A DNA stretch of 64,000 bases from Flavobacteriaceae bacterium UBA1903. Its GTDB lineage: Bacteria > Bacteroidota > Bacteroidia > Flavobacteriales > Flavobacteriaceae. Below are positions 1-8,163 of the stretch, piece after piece. Position 1 is the stretch's first letter, and each line of letters begins with the position of its first letter. Under the pieces are notes generated by a model that saw nothing but the letters and a program-made list of their open reading frames with translations, had not been told where the DNA came from and ran no database searches. Both the position numbers and the translations under genes were made by a program. The stretch covers positions 67,311 through 131,310 of the forward strand of contig DDGL01000010.1 in the NCBI GenBank assembly GCA_002337605.1. The letters are read 5' to 3'.

Positions 1-279
1 TTTGATTATATCATTGTTGATACTGCACCCGCAATGCTGGTAACCGATACTGTTTTATTAAATAAGTATGCAGATGCAATGCTCTACGTAGCAAGAGCAG
101 ATTATACCGATAAAAAGCTCTTAGATTTCCTGAAAGACTCCATTGCCAGTAAGCGTTTGTCTAAAGTAGCTTTGGTACTCAACAACGTGGCTCAAAATAA
201 CTTTGGCTACGGTAATAAATATGGGTATACCTATACAACTCAGGAAAAGAAGTCGTTTTTTGGTAAATGGTTTTCGTAA
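1..279 (+). CDS. C-terminal end of a capsule/exopolysaccharide tyrosine autokinase (Wzc-like), partial
   Basis: The reading frame is open from base 1, so the gene starts upstream of the window and only about 92 residues are visible. It opens with FDYIIVDTAP, which matches the Walker B segment of bacterial tyrosine kinases. It ends in a Tyr-rich tail (YGYTYTT), the usual autophosphorylation cluster. Family knowledge: these inner-membrane kinases control polymerisation and export of capsular or exopolysaccharide. A Wzi-type capsule gene starts 10 nt downstream, which supports the call. An internal ATG at 34 is not the start, because the conserved motif lies before it. Confidence 0.8.
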   Translation, partial: FDYIIVDTAPAMLVTDTVLLNKYADAMLYVARADYTDKKLLDFLKDSIASKRLSKVALVLNNVAQNNFGYGNKYGYTYTTQEKKSFFGKWFS

Positions 280-289
280 TTGCAGTTTT

Positions 290-1645
290 ATGAAACGATG
301 CGTTCTTGTTCTCTTCCTTATTAGTTCCTATGCTGGGATATGCCAATCTGATTTTAGTTTTAAAGGAGCAATAGAAGCCACTGGATTTATGAGTACCAAC
401 GATAGTTTGCCTTTGTGGTTTTATACCAATACATCAGCAAAAGTAGGGAGGCAGAGTAATATTGCGGGATTGGCTGAAGGGGATGCAACGTATCAACTTA
501 CTGAGAACAGTGAGTTCTCTGCAGGCGCAGGCTTTTACTACAGAGATAATGTTGCAGACGCGTTTCAACGAAAAGAACTGTACCTTCAGTTTAAAAATAA
601 TTGGGTAGCTATCACAGCAGGAGCTAAGGAACTACCAGAAGTGGCTCAGGGACTTTCTGCAACCAATAAAAATTATCTTTGGTCTAATAACGTGAGACCC
701 TTGCCGGGGTTTAGGATAGCATCTTCCAACCCCTTACAACTTTCAAACACCTTTAGTGTGGATGCTGCAATTGCACATTACGAACTTAATGATGCCAGGT
801 ATACTAAGAATGCAAGGCTTCATTACAAGCACTTTGCTTTAATTTCTAAAATTTCTGAAAACCATACAGTTACCGCAAAAATTCAACATTTTGCGCAATG
901 GGCAGGGACTTCTCCGGACTTTGGCGAATTAAAAAGTGATTTTAGTGGCTTTATAGATGTGTTTACAGCAAGAGAGTCTCCTGAAATTGGAGTCGATGGC
1001 GAGATTTATAATGCTGTAGGAAATCATTTGGGTTCCTACCTATTGGACTATGAGTTTACCTCTTCGTTTGGGACAACTTCAATATACCATGAGCACCCGT
1101 TTGAGGATGGTAGTGGTTCTGGGCTTTCTAATTTTCCAGATGGGGTTTGGGGTATTTATTTTCAACCGAAAGAAAAAACCTATATATCAGGAATTGTATA
1201 CGAATTCATAACTACAAAAGACCAGAGTGGAACTTCGGGTAGTGGAAGTGGTTTCGACAATTACTTTAATAATAGTGTGTATAGAAGTGGCTGGACGTAT
1301 GAAGGTGCTATTATTGGGTTGCCATTTATGATTACAGCACCTGGACCCGGGACTAGTTTAGATGAAAACCTAACAAAAGTAATAAGCAATACCCTCTCTA
1401 TGCATCATATTGGTGTCTCAGGAACTTATAAAGTAATCGACTGGAAGTTGAAATCTTCTTTCGTAAAAAACTTTGGAAAAGTCGTTGCGCCTTTTGTTGA
1501 ACCCCTAACCACGTCGCATCATTATCTTGAAGTAGCGTACCCTACAGAAAAATCAGGAAGGTTTACACTAGTTACAGGTTTTGATACCAGCAGCAACAGT
1601 GATTCAATTTTTGGAGCAGGTTTGCAGTATGCTTATTCATTTTAA
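290..1645 (+). CDS. Capsule assembly Wzi family outer-membrane protein
   Basis: About 451 aa with an N-terminal signal peptide (MKRCVLVLFLISSYAGICQ). The rest is rich in alternating aromatic and polar residues and ends in a C-terminal Phe, as in an outer-membrane beta-barrel. The segments around LPLWFYTN and FRNNW-like/GAKELPE resemble the Wzi family, which anchors or organises surface polysaccharide. The open frame extends back to 203, but that part overlaps the kinase. I chose ATG 290 because it gives a clean signal peptide 10 nt after the kinase stop. The gene probably shares an operon with the kinase. Its stop overlaps the convergent DUF421 gene by 4 bp. Confidence 0.78.
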   Translation: MKRCVLVLFLISSYAGICQSDFSFKGAIEATGFMSTNDSLPLWFYTNTSAKVGRQSNIAGLAEGDATYQLTENSEFSAGAGFYYRDNVADAFQRKELYLQFKNNWVAITAGAKELPEVAQGLSATNKNYLWSNNVRPLPGFRIASSNPLQLSNTFSVDAAIAHYELNDARYTKNARLHYKHFALISKISENHTVTAKIQHFAQWAGTSPDFGELKSDFSGFIDVFTARESPEIGVDGEIYNAVGNHLGSYLLDYEFTSSFGTTSIYHEHPFEDGSGSGLSNFPDGVWGIYFQPKEKTYISGIVYEFITTKDQSGTSGSGSGFDNYFNNSVYRSGWTYEGAIIGLPFMITAPGPGTSLDENLTKVISNTLSMHHIGVSGTYKVIDWKLKSSFVKNFGKVVAPFVEPLTTSHHYLEVAYPTEKSGRFTLVTGFDTSSNSDSIFGAGLQYAYSF

Positions 1646-2163
1646 CTAGTTACCCCTTCTAGTAATTCTGATGCCAACGGCTCATCACCACGCGTGTGTA
1701 AAACTGAAATATCTCCAGTTACTTCAAAAACAACAGCACGTACTTCTTTGAGTTCAATAACATTGGCTTCTCGCAACTTACCGTATAGGTCGCCCTCACT
1801 AACATTGGCTTTGGAAAGATTTTTATGGAGAATTTTACCATCTTTCATTAGTAAATAGGGGGTATTTGTAAACGCTTTTTTGAATACTGAAGACTTCCGA
1901 ATAAAAAAGGAATATAAGGTTTGTAGTGCGATAATAATTCCCAGGGCGATGCTTCCTTTTAATATTGAATAATCGGTACTACCAATTACATCTGCAAAGA
2001 TAGAACCCATTGCAATAGTAGCGGCAAAATCTATACTCGTCATTTTTGCAAAGGTTCGTAAACCAAAAACGCGGGAATAGAGTAAGATGATTAAAAATAT
2101 AGCGACTACCGAAGCCACAGTTTTATAAATGATAATTTCGTTTGCAATAAGCCAATTTTCCAT
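1642..2163 (-). CDS. DUF421 (YetF-like) membrane protein
   Basis: 173 aa from the ATG at 2163. The frame reaches 2184, but the seven extra residues look unlike family members. Three hydrophobic helices lie at about residues 10-75, with the typical SIDFAATIAMGSI region. A soluble C-terminal domain with the pattern LMKDGKILHKNL and DLYGKLRE follows, as in DUF421/YetF proteins. The role of this family is poorly known; some members are linked to spore or membrane physiology. The gene stands alone, convergent with the capsule gene and divergent from the next gene. Confidence 0.82.
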   Translation of the reverse strand: MENWLIANEIIIYKTVASVVAIFLIILLYSRVFGLRTFAKMTSIDFAATIAMGSIFADVIGSTDYSILKGSIALGIIIALQTLYSFFIRKSSVFKKAFTNTPYLLMKDGKILHKNLSKANVSEGDLYGKLREANVIELKEVRAVVFEVTGDISVLHTRGDEPLASELLEGVTS

Positions 2164-2265
2164 AGTAGTGCTGTTTAAGCACAATTTACAGAGAAGATGC
2201 TTGTGTTCCCTTTATTTTTTGAAATTTTTAATACCATTTTATGTGTATGGAGTTTTATATAGCGT

Positions 2266-2273
2266 TAATTTTG
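2266..2273 (+). promoter_or_regulatory. Possible -7 promoter element (TAnnTTTG type)
   Basis: TAATTTTG matches the Bacteroidota -7 consensus TAnnTTTG and lies 22 nt before the TTG start of the small export gene. No convincing -33 TTTG is visible at the right distance, so support is weak. Confidence 0.35.
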
Positions 2274-2295
2274 CAAAAATTTTAGTTGTTACGTC

Positions 2296-2754
2296 TTGAT
2301 TAGAGAAACGATTTTTACAATCTTATGGAGTCTCTCCCCTTTTGGAGAAGCTAAAGTGGGTATCCCGTATGGGATTGCCAACGATTTAAATCCGTTTTTT
2401 GTATTCGTAATTGCTTTAGGAGCCAATATTTTGGTCTTTCCTATGATGCTTTTTTTCTTAAACTATATTAACTCTTCCTTGTTACGATGGCGCTTTTACA
2501 AAAAGGCAGCAATATGGGTTGCCAGGCGTGCCAAGACAGGTTCTGGAAATAAAATTAAAAAGTATGGTTTCTGGGGGCTTATGTTTTTTGTCTCCATCCC
2601 GTTGCCAGGAACGGGAGTGTATGCAGGGACCATTGCCACGTATATTTTTAAAATTGAACGCAAAAAAGCCTTTTGGGCAAATGTTTTGGGGATTACCATT
2701 TCTTCAATTATTGTTTGGGTAACGACCTACCTTACCGTCCACGGGGTAGCTTAA
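2296..2754 (+). CDS. Putative small multi-drug export family membrane protein (COG2426-like)
   Basis: 152 aa, very hydrophobic. It contains a conserved-looking entry motif (SPFGEAKVGIPYG), a membrane span, and a second conserved segment FFVSIPLPGTGVYAGT, typical of the COG2426/PF06695 'small multi-drug export' family. The substrate of the family is not firmly established. No ATG is in frame upstream, so TTG 2296 is the best start. It is a single-gene unit between DUF421 and a terminator at about 2781. Confidence 0.72.
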   Translation: MIRETIFTILWSLSPFGEAKVGIPYGIANDLNPFFVFVIALGANILVFPMMLFFLNYINSSLLRWRFYKKAAIWVARRAKTGSGNKIKKYGFWGLMFFVSIPLPGTGVYAGTIATYIFKIERKKAFWANVLGITISSIIVWVTTYLTVHGVA

Positions 2755-2780
2755 GAAAAATCTATTGTAAACTAAAAAAC

Positions 2781-2812
2781 AGAAAGCCCGGCAACTAGCA
2801 GGGCTTTCTTTG
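2781..2812. terminator. Bidirectional rho-independent terminator
   Basis: Stem AGAAAGCCC (2781-2789) pairs with GGGCTTTCT (2801-2809) around an 11-nt loop, with A-rich sequence before and T-rich sequence after. It lies between two convergent genes and can serve both. Confidence 0.8.
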
Positions 2813-2845
2813 TTATTATAACCTTTTTATGTGCTATAACACTAT

Positions 2846-3055
2846 TTATTCTTCAACCTTCTCTACTATAGTTTTAGTAGAGTCTGCTACTTCAATTGTA
2901 GTCTCAAGTGCCATTTCCTTAGTTTCTTCAATAACGGGTGTTATTGTAGTTTCTTCAGTAATGGTTACTTCTTCTGTTTTTTCTGCTTCATTACGGCAAG
3001 AAGAAAGCGTTACTACAGCGGCTAAAGCGAAAATGCTAAAAAGGATTTTTTTCAT
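2846..3055 (-). CDS. Small Thr/Glu-rich lipoprotein
   Basis: 69 aa. The N-terminus is a lipoprotein signal peptide with lipobox LSSC (Cys20). The remainder is low-complexity and rich in Thr, Glu and Val (TEEVTITEETTITP), so it is probably an extended, acidic periplasmic or surface peptide. No family recognised. The overlapping plus-strand frame is a shadow: only the minus-strand product has a coherent signal peptide. It converges on the terminator at 2781. Confidence 0.7.
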   Translation of the reverse strand: MKKILFSIFALAAVVTLSSCRNEAEKTEEVTITEETTITPVIEETKEMALETTIEVADSTKTIVEKVEE

Positions 3056-3216
3056 TGTTTAAATAAAGATTAATTGCGTTAAAAATGCGCGCGAATGTAT
3101 ACTATTTTTTGACACAAAAATTTTTTTCAGTAAAAATTTAATTGAAAATTATAAAATTTTTCAACTTTAGTTTTAGTCAAAAATTTAACTGGGTAAAAAG
3201 GTTTTTGTGGCTTTGC

Positions 3217-3819
3217 TCAGGTGAGGTAGGTATGCTTGTAAAAAGCCCATATATAAGTGCCTATTGATAAGATTACGCCGGTAATTAAAACACCATACGT
3301 AACATTGAGAAGTCTAAATTTTTTATCTAATACCTTGCCTAAAAAGTATAGATCTTTGGTAAGCACTTTGTAGATTTCTTCACTATCTAATTGCATCTGT
3401 TGTACAGCCAATTCGTATGCTTCCAGATTCATTTTATGAAAATTTCCAAAGAAGGCGAGGTTTACTTCCTTAGCTTCAGCAGCTTCGTTGCTAAAAGTAC
3501 CTGTAGTGTTTTTAGGAATGGTCGTAATAATAGAAAGTACCACTGCAAGTAACATAAAGAATACAAACACAATAGTAGGAAGCAGTAAGTATTGATCTCC
3601 CGTCTGTTGTACAAACTTTACACTGTTGGTAAGAATGGCCGAGATTAATAATGAACAAACGGCAAGAATAAGGTTCGATTTGCGGTCTGCCATACCACTT
3701 AGTTTAATGTGGTTTTTTAAGGCAACCATGTAAAAAGTTTGTACAGCTAGCGCCGATCCTTCTTTAAGCGTATAAAGTGGAGTTTTTAACGTTTCGGCTT
3801 CAGGGTTTTCGCTTTCCAA
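3217..3819 (-). CDS. Orphan PycTM/DUF5706-like membrane protein
   Basis: 200 aa. A soluble N-terminal helix (about 20-45) containing ALKNHIKLSGMADRKSN precedes two membrane helices (about 47-65 and 78-97). A loop with GNFHKMNLEAY and a last membrane span (about 172-195) follow. This layout matches the PycTM (DUF5706) membrane-effector module known from Pycsar anti-phage systems, where a cyclic nucleotide triggers membrane damage. No nucleotide cyclase is adjacent, so a defence role here is only inference. No ATG fits the N-terminus: the start is TTG at 3819, with an in-frame stop just upstream. An internal Met at residue 32 is the alternative. Confidence 0.68.
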   Translation of the reverse strand: MESENPEAETLKTPLYTLKEGSALAVQTFYMVALKNHIKLSGMADRKSNLILAVCSLLISAILTNSVKFVQQTGDQYLLLPTIVFVFFMLLAVVLSIITTIPKNTTGTFSNEAAEAKEVNLAFFGNFHKMNLEAYELAVQQMQLDSEEIYKVLTKDLYFLGKVLDKKFRLLNVTYGVLITGVILSIGTYIWAFYKHTYLT

Positions 3820-3962
3820 GCGCTAAATGTACATCAAAAACTCATGATAGTAATTGAGCAGAAACAAATATTTAACACTACTCAAAGACCAATTAAACAA
3901 CAGATATAATAAGCAAAGTTTAAAATCTTGTATATTTATCTTGTTCCCTAATACATTAAACA

Positions 3963-4466
3963 ATGAGCAGAGGATTTGTTAAAGAAGACGATCAGGAAGA
4001 AAAACCAATCATTCCCCCAAGAGCTGCGCTTCCTAATGGAGTTACTAATTATGTAACCCCTAACGGCCTTTCATTATTAAAAGAGGAATTAGCTGCTCTG
4101 GACAATTCGATATCAAATCTTGATGAAACTGACGACAGGGAGCGCCGCTTAATGCTGGGAGTATTAAATGGAAAACGAAACTTACTAGTGGAACGTATTA
4201 ACAGCGCACGATTGTTAAGCACTATAAAATCTGAAGATGAAGTACGATTTGGTGCTTATGTAACCTATAAAATTGATACCAGGCCAGCACCGGTAACAAT
4301 TCAAATTGTTGGCGTAGATGAAGCTGATGTGCAACAACAAAAAATAGCCTTTGTAGCCCCTATTGCAACCACTCTTATGGGAGCAAAAGTGGGGGACACC
4401 CTGGATTTTAAATTGGGGAGTGAGCTCAAGAAAATTACAATCGAAAATATAGCCTATAGAACATAG
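3963..4466 (+). CDS. GreA/GreB-family transcription elongation factor
   Basis: 167 aa. The N-terminal half is acidic and predicted to be a coiled coil (about 40-85, LKEELAALDNSI onward). The C-terminal half (about 90-167) has the beta-rich FKBP-like Gre fold signature, including VGDTLDF. The opening SRGFVKEDDQE with IIPPRAALP is typical of the Bacteroidota branch. Gre factors stimulate transcript cleavage by stalled RNA polymerase. The acidic coiled-coil tip cannot be verified here, so this could be a Gre-like regulator without cleavage activity. It is the last core gene before the mobile region. Confidence 0.75.
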   Translation: MSRGFVKEDDQEEKPIIPPRAALPNGVTNYVTPNGLSLLKEELAALDNSISNLDETDDRERRLMLGVLNGKRNLLVERINSARLLSTIKSEDEVRFGAYVTYKIDTRPAPVTIQIVGVDEADVQQQKIAFVAPIATTLMGAKVGDTLDFKLGSELKKITIENIAYRT

Positions 4467-4499
4467 CGACATCTTTTAAGATTGAAACAGTGTATTTAT

Positions 4500-4557
4500 T
4501 TACTTTCCGATACAGAAAATAAGATAAACGTATTAATAGGGGTTAATGGGGTACAAG
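4500..4557. other. Outer attachment site (att copy 1) of the mnmE-inserted mobile region
   Basis: The first 23 bases (4500-4522) are identical to 21066-21088 and share the core CCGATACAGAAA with the 3' end of mnmE (48842-48853). On the minus strand the copy reads codons for FCIGK-stop, the last residues of MnmE. The following bases (TATTAATAGGGGTTAATGGG and GGTACAAG at 4550) resemble those after the 21066 copy. This indicates related left ends of two integrated elements. No MnmE body is attached here, so it is an att remnant. Confidence 0.85.
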
Positions 4558-4596
4558 GTTCACTAATTTGAAAATTGAATAGATTTTAAGTGATAA

Positions 4597-6345
4597 TTAC
4601 TGAATTGAATCTATCACACTGCCACAAGTCAACATCACATCGCCATAGTATGGGTTTTTTATTTCTTCTTCAGTACTTAACCATACCGCACCCTTATTGT
4701 TATTTGCCATTGGGCATTTCTGAATATAATAATTTTTCGATTTTTCTATGTTCATTGCAATAGGCACAATATTCTCGTTTAGAATGACGAAATGCGTACG
4801 CTGGTTTTCCAGATTATCATTAGTTGTAATGGCATCCAGCATCTCAATACTTTTGGTTAGGTGCTTTTTTTCCATCGTACCTAGATCTTCTGTCGATATT
4901 GTTTTTAATTTTTCTGATGTCTCTTTTGCGAAATCTGAAACCTGACCCGCATCGCTCGCCACAAAAGCATCTTTCATTTTTAGATAGGACTGTATTGCTT
5001 CATTAAAATCAGAACTGAACGCATTACTGAAACTCATTTTCATATCGTCGATCATAGCTGATTTGTCCTGCATCATTTGCTGATTCATCATCGATTTTTT
5101 ACCTTGTAATTGAGCAGCTGCATCTATCGTAAATGTTCCATTCGTTACAATTTCATCGCCGTTATTTAATCCAGCCGATACTTGGTAAGTTTCGCCAGAG
5201 CGATTGCCTAAGGTTACTTCGCGCATTTCAAATACAGGCTCGTTAGGATTGGTTTTTACATATACCAAGGAACGCTCGCCCGTCCATAGCACAGCACTTG
5301 CAGGTACGGTAAGTGAACTTTCCATAGTTTGCGTTGTGCCTTTGACTTTACCCGTCACAAACATTCCTGGTTTAAATAGGTCATCTCTGTTTTGCAGCGT
5401 TGCACGTATCGTTACCGTTCGTGTAGCATTATTCAAAATAGGGTCGATAAAAGAGATAGTGCCTTCAAATTCTTTGTTTGGATAGGCATTGGTAGTGATG
5501 TTGATTTTTTGCCCAACGCTGAACTGTGCTATCTGATTTTCATAGGCATCAAATTCTGCCCAAACTGAATTCAAATTGCTCAACTTTACAATAGGCTGTC
5601 CTTGATTCACATAATCACCCTGCGCTGCCATTACTTCTGAAACCGTACCTGAAACAGTCGCGTAAATTGGGAAATTTTCACGTACCGTACCACTTTCTTC
5701 AATAGTATTAATTTGATTTTCTGAAAGTTTCCAGTTTTTGAGTTTGTTGCGAACGGCTTTGTATAAAGCGGGTTGCGATTCTTTCAACGATGCTGCGGTT
5801 ATCAATTCCTGTTGTGCCGCTACAAGGTCTGGTGCGTAAATGGTTGCCAATAATTGGCCACGGTTTAGTTGCTGACCTTCATAGTTAACATTGAGGCGTT
5901 CAATTCTACCCTTGAAATAACTGGCTTGCACCGTATTGTTTTCTTCATTAGCTGCAATTTTGCCTGAAAGCGATATCATACCATCATCATCCCTGGCTTG
6001 GGCATTCCCTACAATAGTAGTCTGGATATTTGCTAACGCCATTGCGTTTTCAGTCATTTTTATCTCGTTTGCAGCGAGACCCTCTGCACCAGCTTCAGCA
6101 GGGATTAAGTCCATTCCGCATATGGGGCAATCCCCAGCTTCAGGTTGCATTATCTGTGGATGCATCGAGCACGTCCACATTTGGGCCGCGGTTTCGCCAG
6201 AGTGGTCGTGGTTTGACATTTCAGGCATATCCTTATTTTCAGGATCGCCTGAACTATTTCCAAAAATGAGCCAGCCTGCTCCCAAGCCTATGATAACGGC
6301 TATTGCTATATATAGAATGTTCTTTTTCATAATCTTATTTTTCAT
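4597..6345 (-). CDS. cusB: CusB-like RND efflux periplasmic adaptor with metal-binding and DUF3347 domains
   Basis: 582 aa. An N-terminal membrane anchor (about 8-28) is followed by a heavy-metal-binding module (CSMHP 59-63, CPICGMDL 73-80). A membrane-fusion core with barrel-sandwich and beta-barrel regions spans about 110-430. A C-terminal DUF3347 domain (about 445-580) has CPMANN and NPYYGDVML. The adaptor links inner-membrane CusA to outer-membrane CusC for periplasmic Cu(I)/Ag(I) export. It is the last gene of the metal cluster, far from cusA/cusC. ATG 6345 overlaps the DUF305 stop by 11 bp; the Met at 6330 would avoid overlap. Translational coupling is likely either way. Confidence 0.88.
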   Translation of the reverse strand: MKNKIMKKNILYIAIAVIIGLGAGWLIFGNSSGDPENKDMPEMSNHDHSGETAAQMWTCSMHPQIMQPEAGDCPICGMDLIPAEAGAEGLAANEIKMTENAMALANIQTTIVGNAQARDDDGMISLSGKIAANEENNTVQASYFKGRIERLNVNYEGQQLNRGQLLATIYAPDLVAAQQELITAASLKESQPALYKAVRNKLKNWKLSENQINTIEESGTVRENFPIYATVSGTVSEVMAAQGDYVNQGQPIVKLSNLNSVWAEFDAYENQIAQFSVGQKINITTNAYPNKEFEGTISFIDPILNNATRTVTIRATLQNRDDLFKPGMFVTGKVKGTTQTMESSLTVPASAVLWTGERSLVYVKTNPNEPVFEMREVTLGNRSGETYQVSAGLNNGDEIVTNGTFTIDAAAQLQGKKSMMNQQMMQDKSAMIDDMKMSFSNAFSSDFNEAIQSYLKMKDAFVASDAGQVSDFAKETSEKLKTISTEDLGTMEKKHLTKSIEMLDAITTNDNLENQRTHFVILNENIVPIAMNIEKSKNYYIQKCPMANNNKGAVWLSTEEEIKNPYYGDVMLTCGSVIDSIQ

Positions 6346-6826
6346 TTTCTAAACGCTCAATCATTGCTTTCATTTCAGCAATTTCCCTACGTTGCGCTTT
6401 AATGATTTCTTCAGCCAATTTTTTGACTTCAGGGTCTTCAATATCTGCCCGTTCACTTGTTAAAATGGCGATGGAATGGTGTGGTATCATTGCTTTCATC
6501 CAAAGTACATCGCCTACGGTTGACTTTTGGTCACGTACGAGTCCTAATGCACCTACAAAGAGAACGATACTTCCCAAGACTATGGCGATATTCTTCTTTT
6601 TATTTTGGTACATACCACGCATTGCCACAAACATAATGATGGCCATAGCTGCGATACCAAGGCAGACCATATAAAACCTCGTTAGGCTAAACCAAACGTG
6701 GTCCCATTCATAAGTGTTTAAATACATCGTAATGTACATTGCTACAAAAGAGCAAGCGAGCATCGCTACAAAACGTGTGTAATGGTTTTTTGATTTTCCT
6801 GAATTTGTGTGTTCATTTGAATTCAT
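6335..6826 (-). CDS. DUF305 domain membrane protein
   Basis: 163 aa. Three membrane helices (about 18-36, 53-70, 80-97) are followed by a DUF305 segment with MIPHHS (113-118) and a charged helix of Glu/Lys repeats to the C-terminus. DUF305 proteins have ferritin-like helices with Met/His residues and are commonly found in copper-resistance loci. A metal-binding role is inferred from family and context. It is tightly linked to cusB (overlapping end) and PepSY (24 nt upstream). Confidence 0.8.
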   Translation of the reverse strand: MNSNEHTNSGKSKNHYTRFVAMLACSFVAMYITMYLNTYEWDHVWFSLTRFYMVCLGIAAMAIIMFVAMRGMYQNKKKNIAIVLGSIVLFVGALGLVRDQKSTVGDVLWMKAMIPHHSIAILTSERADIEDPEVKKLAEEIIKAQRREIAEMKAMIERLENEK

Positions 6827-6850
6827 AATTTTTGGTTTTTTTGTTACTAA

Positions 6851-7558
6851 TTATTTAATTTTCTTTTTTAGTTTTCTGATTGATGGGGAACTGATGTACC
6901 ATAAAACGAAACCGCTTAAGACGGTTATCAATCCCAAAAGTGAAAATGCCCTTAACAACAACGTGTTGAAATTATCCCTTCCCTGATAATCCATAGTATG
7001 GGTCATCCATAGAAAATCAAACCAGCGCCAATCCCTGTGTCTCACCGTTTGAAAAGCGCCATTTTCAACCGCCACATAGGCTTTTAAATTTTGTGGTGTC
7101 TCATACAAGATTTCATAAGCTGGAAGTGGGCGACCGCGATATTCGTGATGTGACCCTACAGAATCGACTAATTGAATTTTTGCTATTTCTAAATCGTCCA
7201 ACATATACCTATTTGCAACTTGTTGTGCCTCTTCTTTAGAAATTCCATTTTTCCTTTGTCCCGTTCTTGCATTATAAAGCTGTGCTTCATTAATCCAATA
7301 ATAAGGTTCATTTGCGATTTCCAGTAGTTCCAAAGATTTTACGGATTCTTTTGTAGCCAGTTGGGATGTACCGAGCAAATTATCAAAAGAGGTCTGCACC
7401 GGTGCCGATTTCTTAAAATGGTCACCGTGTATCTCGTCGATGTCCGTCCAGCTGAAATACATCCCGCTAATTGTCCACATCAAAAACTGAATACCTAAAA
7501 AGATACCCAAATAGCGGTGTGCTTTTCTAATCCATTTCGCTGTTTTTCTATTTACCAT
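6851..7558 (-). CDS. PepSY domain membrane protein
   Basis: 235 aa. The N-terminus KAHRYLGIFLGIQFLMWTIS is a PepSY_TM-type membrane helix. A periplasmic region contains a PepSY-like alpha/beta domain (about 100-170, GISKEEAQQVANRY). A second membrane span lies at about 203-222. Members often occur in metal-reductase or copper loci, where they are thought to handle redox at the membrane. The exact substrate cannot be read from sequence. One nucleotide separates it from DUF2911, so it belongs to the same operon. Confidence 0.78.
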   Translation of the reverse strand: MVNRKTAKWIRKAHRYLGIFLGIQFLMWTISGMYFSWTDIDEIHGDHFKKSAPVQTSFDNLLGTSQLATKESVKSLELLEIANEPYYWINEAQLYNARTGQRKNGISKEEAQQVANRYMLDDLEIAKIQLVDSVGSHHEYRGRPLPAYEILYETPQNLKAYVAVENGAFQTVRHRDWRWFDFLWMTHTMDYQGRDNFNTLLLRAFSLLGLITVLSGFVLWYISSPSIRKLKKKIK

Positions 7559-7559
7559 T

Positions 7560-8144
7560 TTACTTTATTTCAAAAGGAAATTCAATCGTTACTTTTTCCC
7601 AACTCATTGAGATTGTTCCTGAAGTCTCTGTTGTTTTGTTTACTTTATACTCTAAATGTTCTTTGATATCTTCAGAAGTTTTAGGTGTTACTTTGAATCG
7701 TAATACATCATCATTTTCAGTATAGTCGTCCTTACCGTGTTGGTTCCAATTCCTGTTGAAAATGACAGTCCATTCTTCCTGATTCGGAATTACAAAAAAC
7801 CCGTATTTTCCAGCTTTCAATTCTTTACCGTCGATTTCTAAATCCTTATTTGTTTCCAACCATGTAGCCATATGGGCACCAGCCTGCCAGACTTGGTCGT
7901 AAGCCAACAATCCACCGAAAATAATTCTATCCCTTACGCCTGGCGACGAATAGTCTATATGGATATGAGCATCACCTATCATAGCCATTGCCGATGTGTG
8001 TGGACTTAGGGTTTTTTTGTTCTCAGATTTAGGTTCACTCTGGGTATGATTGTGCTCTGTCTCTATTTTGGTATTATTCTTTTCTTCATTTTTACATCCG
8101 CTGACAGCAACTACCAATAGGATTATCAAAATTTTATATTTCAT
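7560..8144 (-). CDS. DUF2911 lipoprotein
   Basis: 194 aa. Lipoprotein signal with lipobox VSGC (Cys17), then a His/Glu-rich spacer and a DUF2911 domain (about 50-190). Recognisable segments are DYSSPGVRDR, IFGGLL, WQAGAHMATW and AGKYGFFVIP. The DUF2911 function is unknown; proteins of this family are abundant in Bacteroidota. Here it sits between the copper ATPase and PepSY, so a periplasmic role in metal handling is inferred from position only. Confidence 0.82.
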   Translation of the reverse strand: MKYKILIILLVVAVSGCKNEEKNNTKIETEHNHTQSEPKSENKKTLSPHTSAMAMIGDAHIHIDYSSPGVRDRIIFGGLLAYDQVWQAGAHMATWLETNKDLEIDGKELKAGKYGFFVIPNQEEWTVIFNRNWNQHGKDDYTENDDVLRFKVTPKTSEDIKEHLEYKVNKTTETSGTISMSWEKVTIEFPFEIK

Positions 8145-8163
8145 AAGTATTTAATTAGTTAGA

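Noticed and set aside
203..289. The longer Wzi frame starting at 203
   Set aside because: It overlaps the tyrosine-kinase coding region and would destroy the signal peptide.
2829..3062. A plus-strand Ser/Val-rich frame over the small lipoprotein
   Set aside because: The minus-strand frame has a lipobox and a better start; the plus frame is its antisense.
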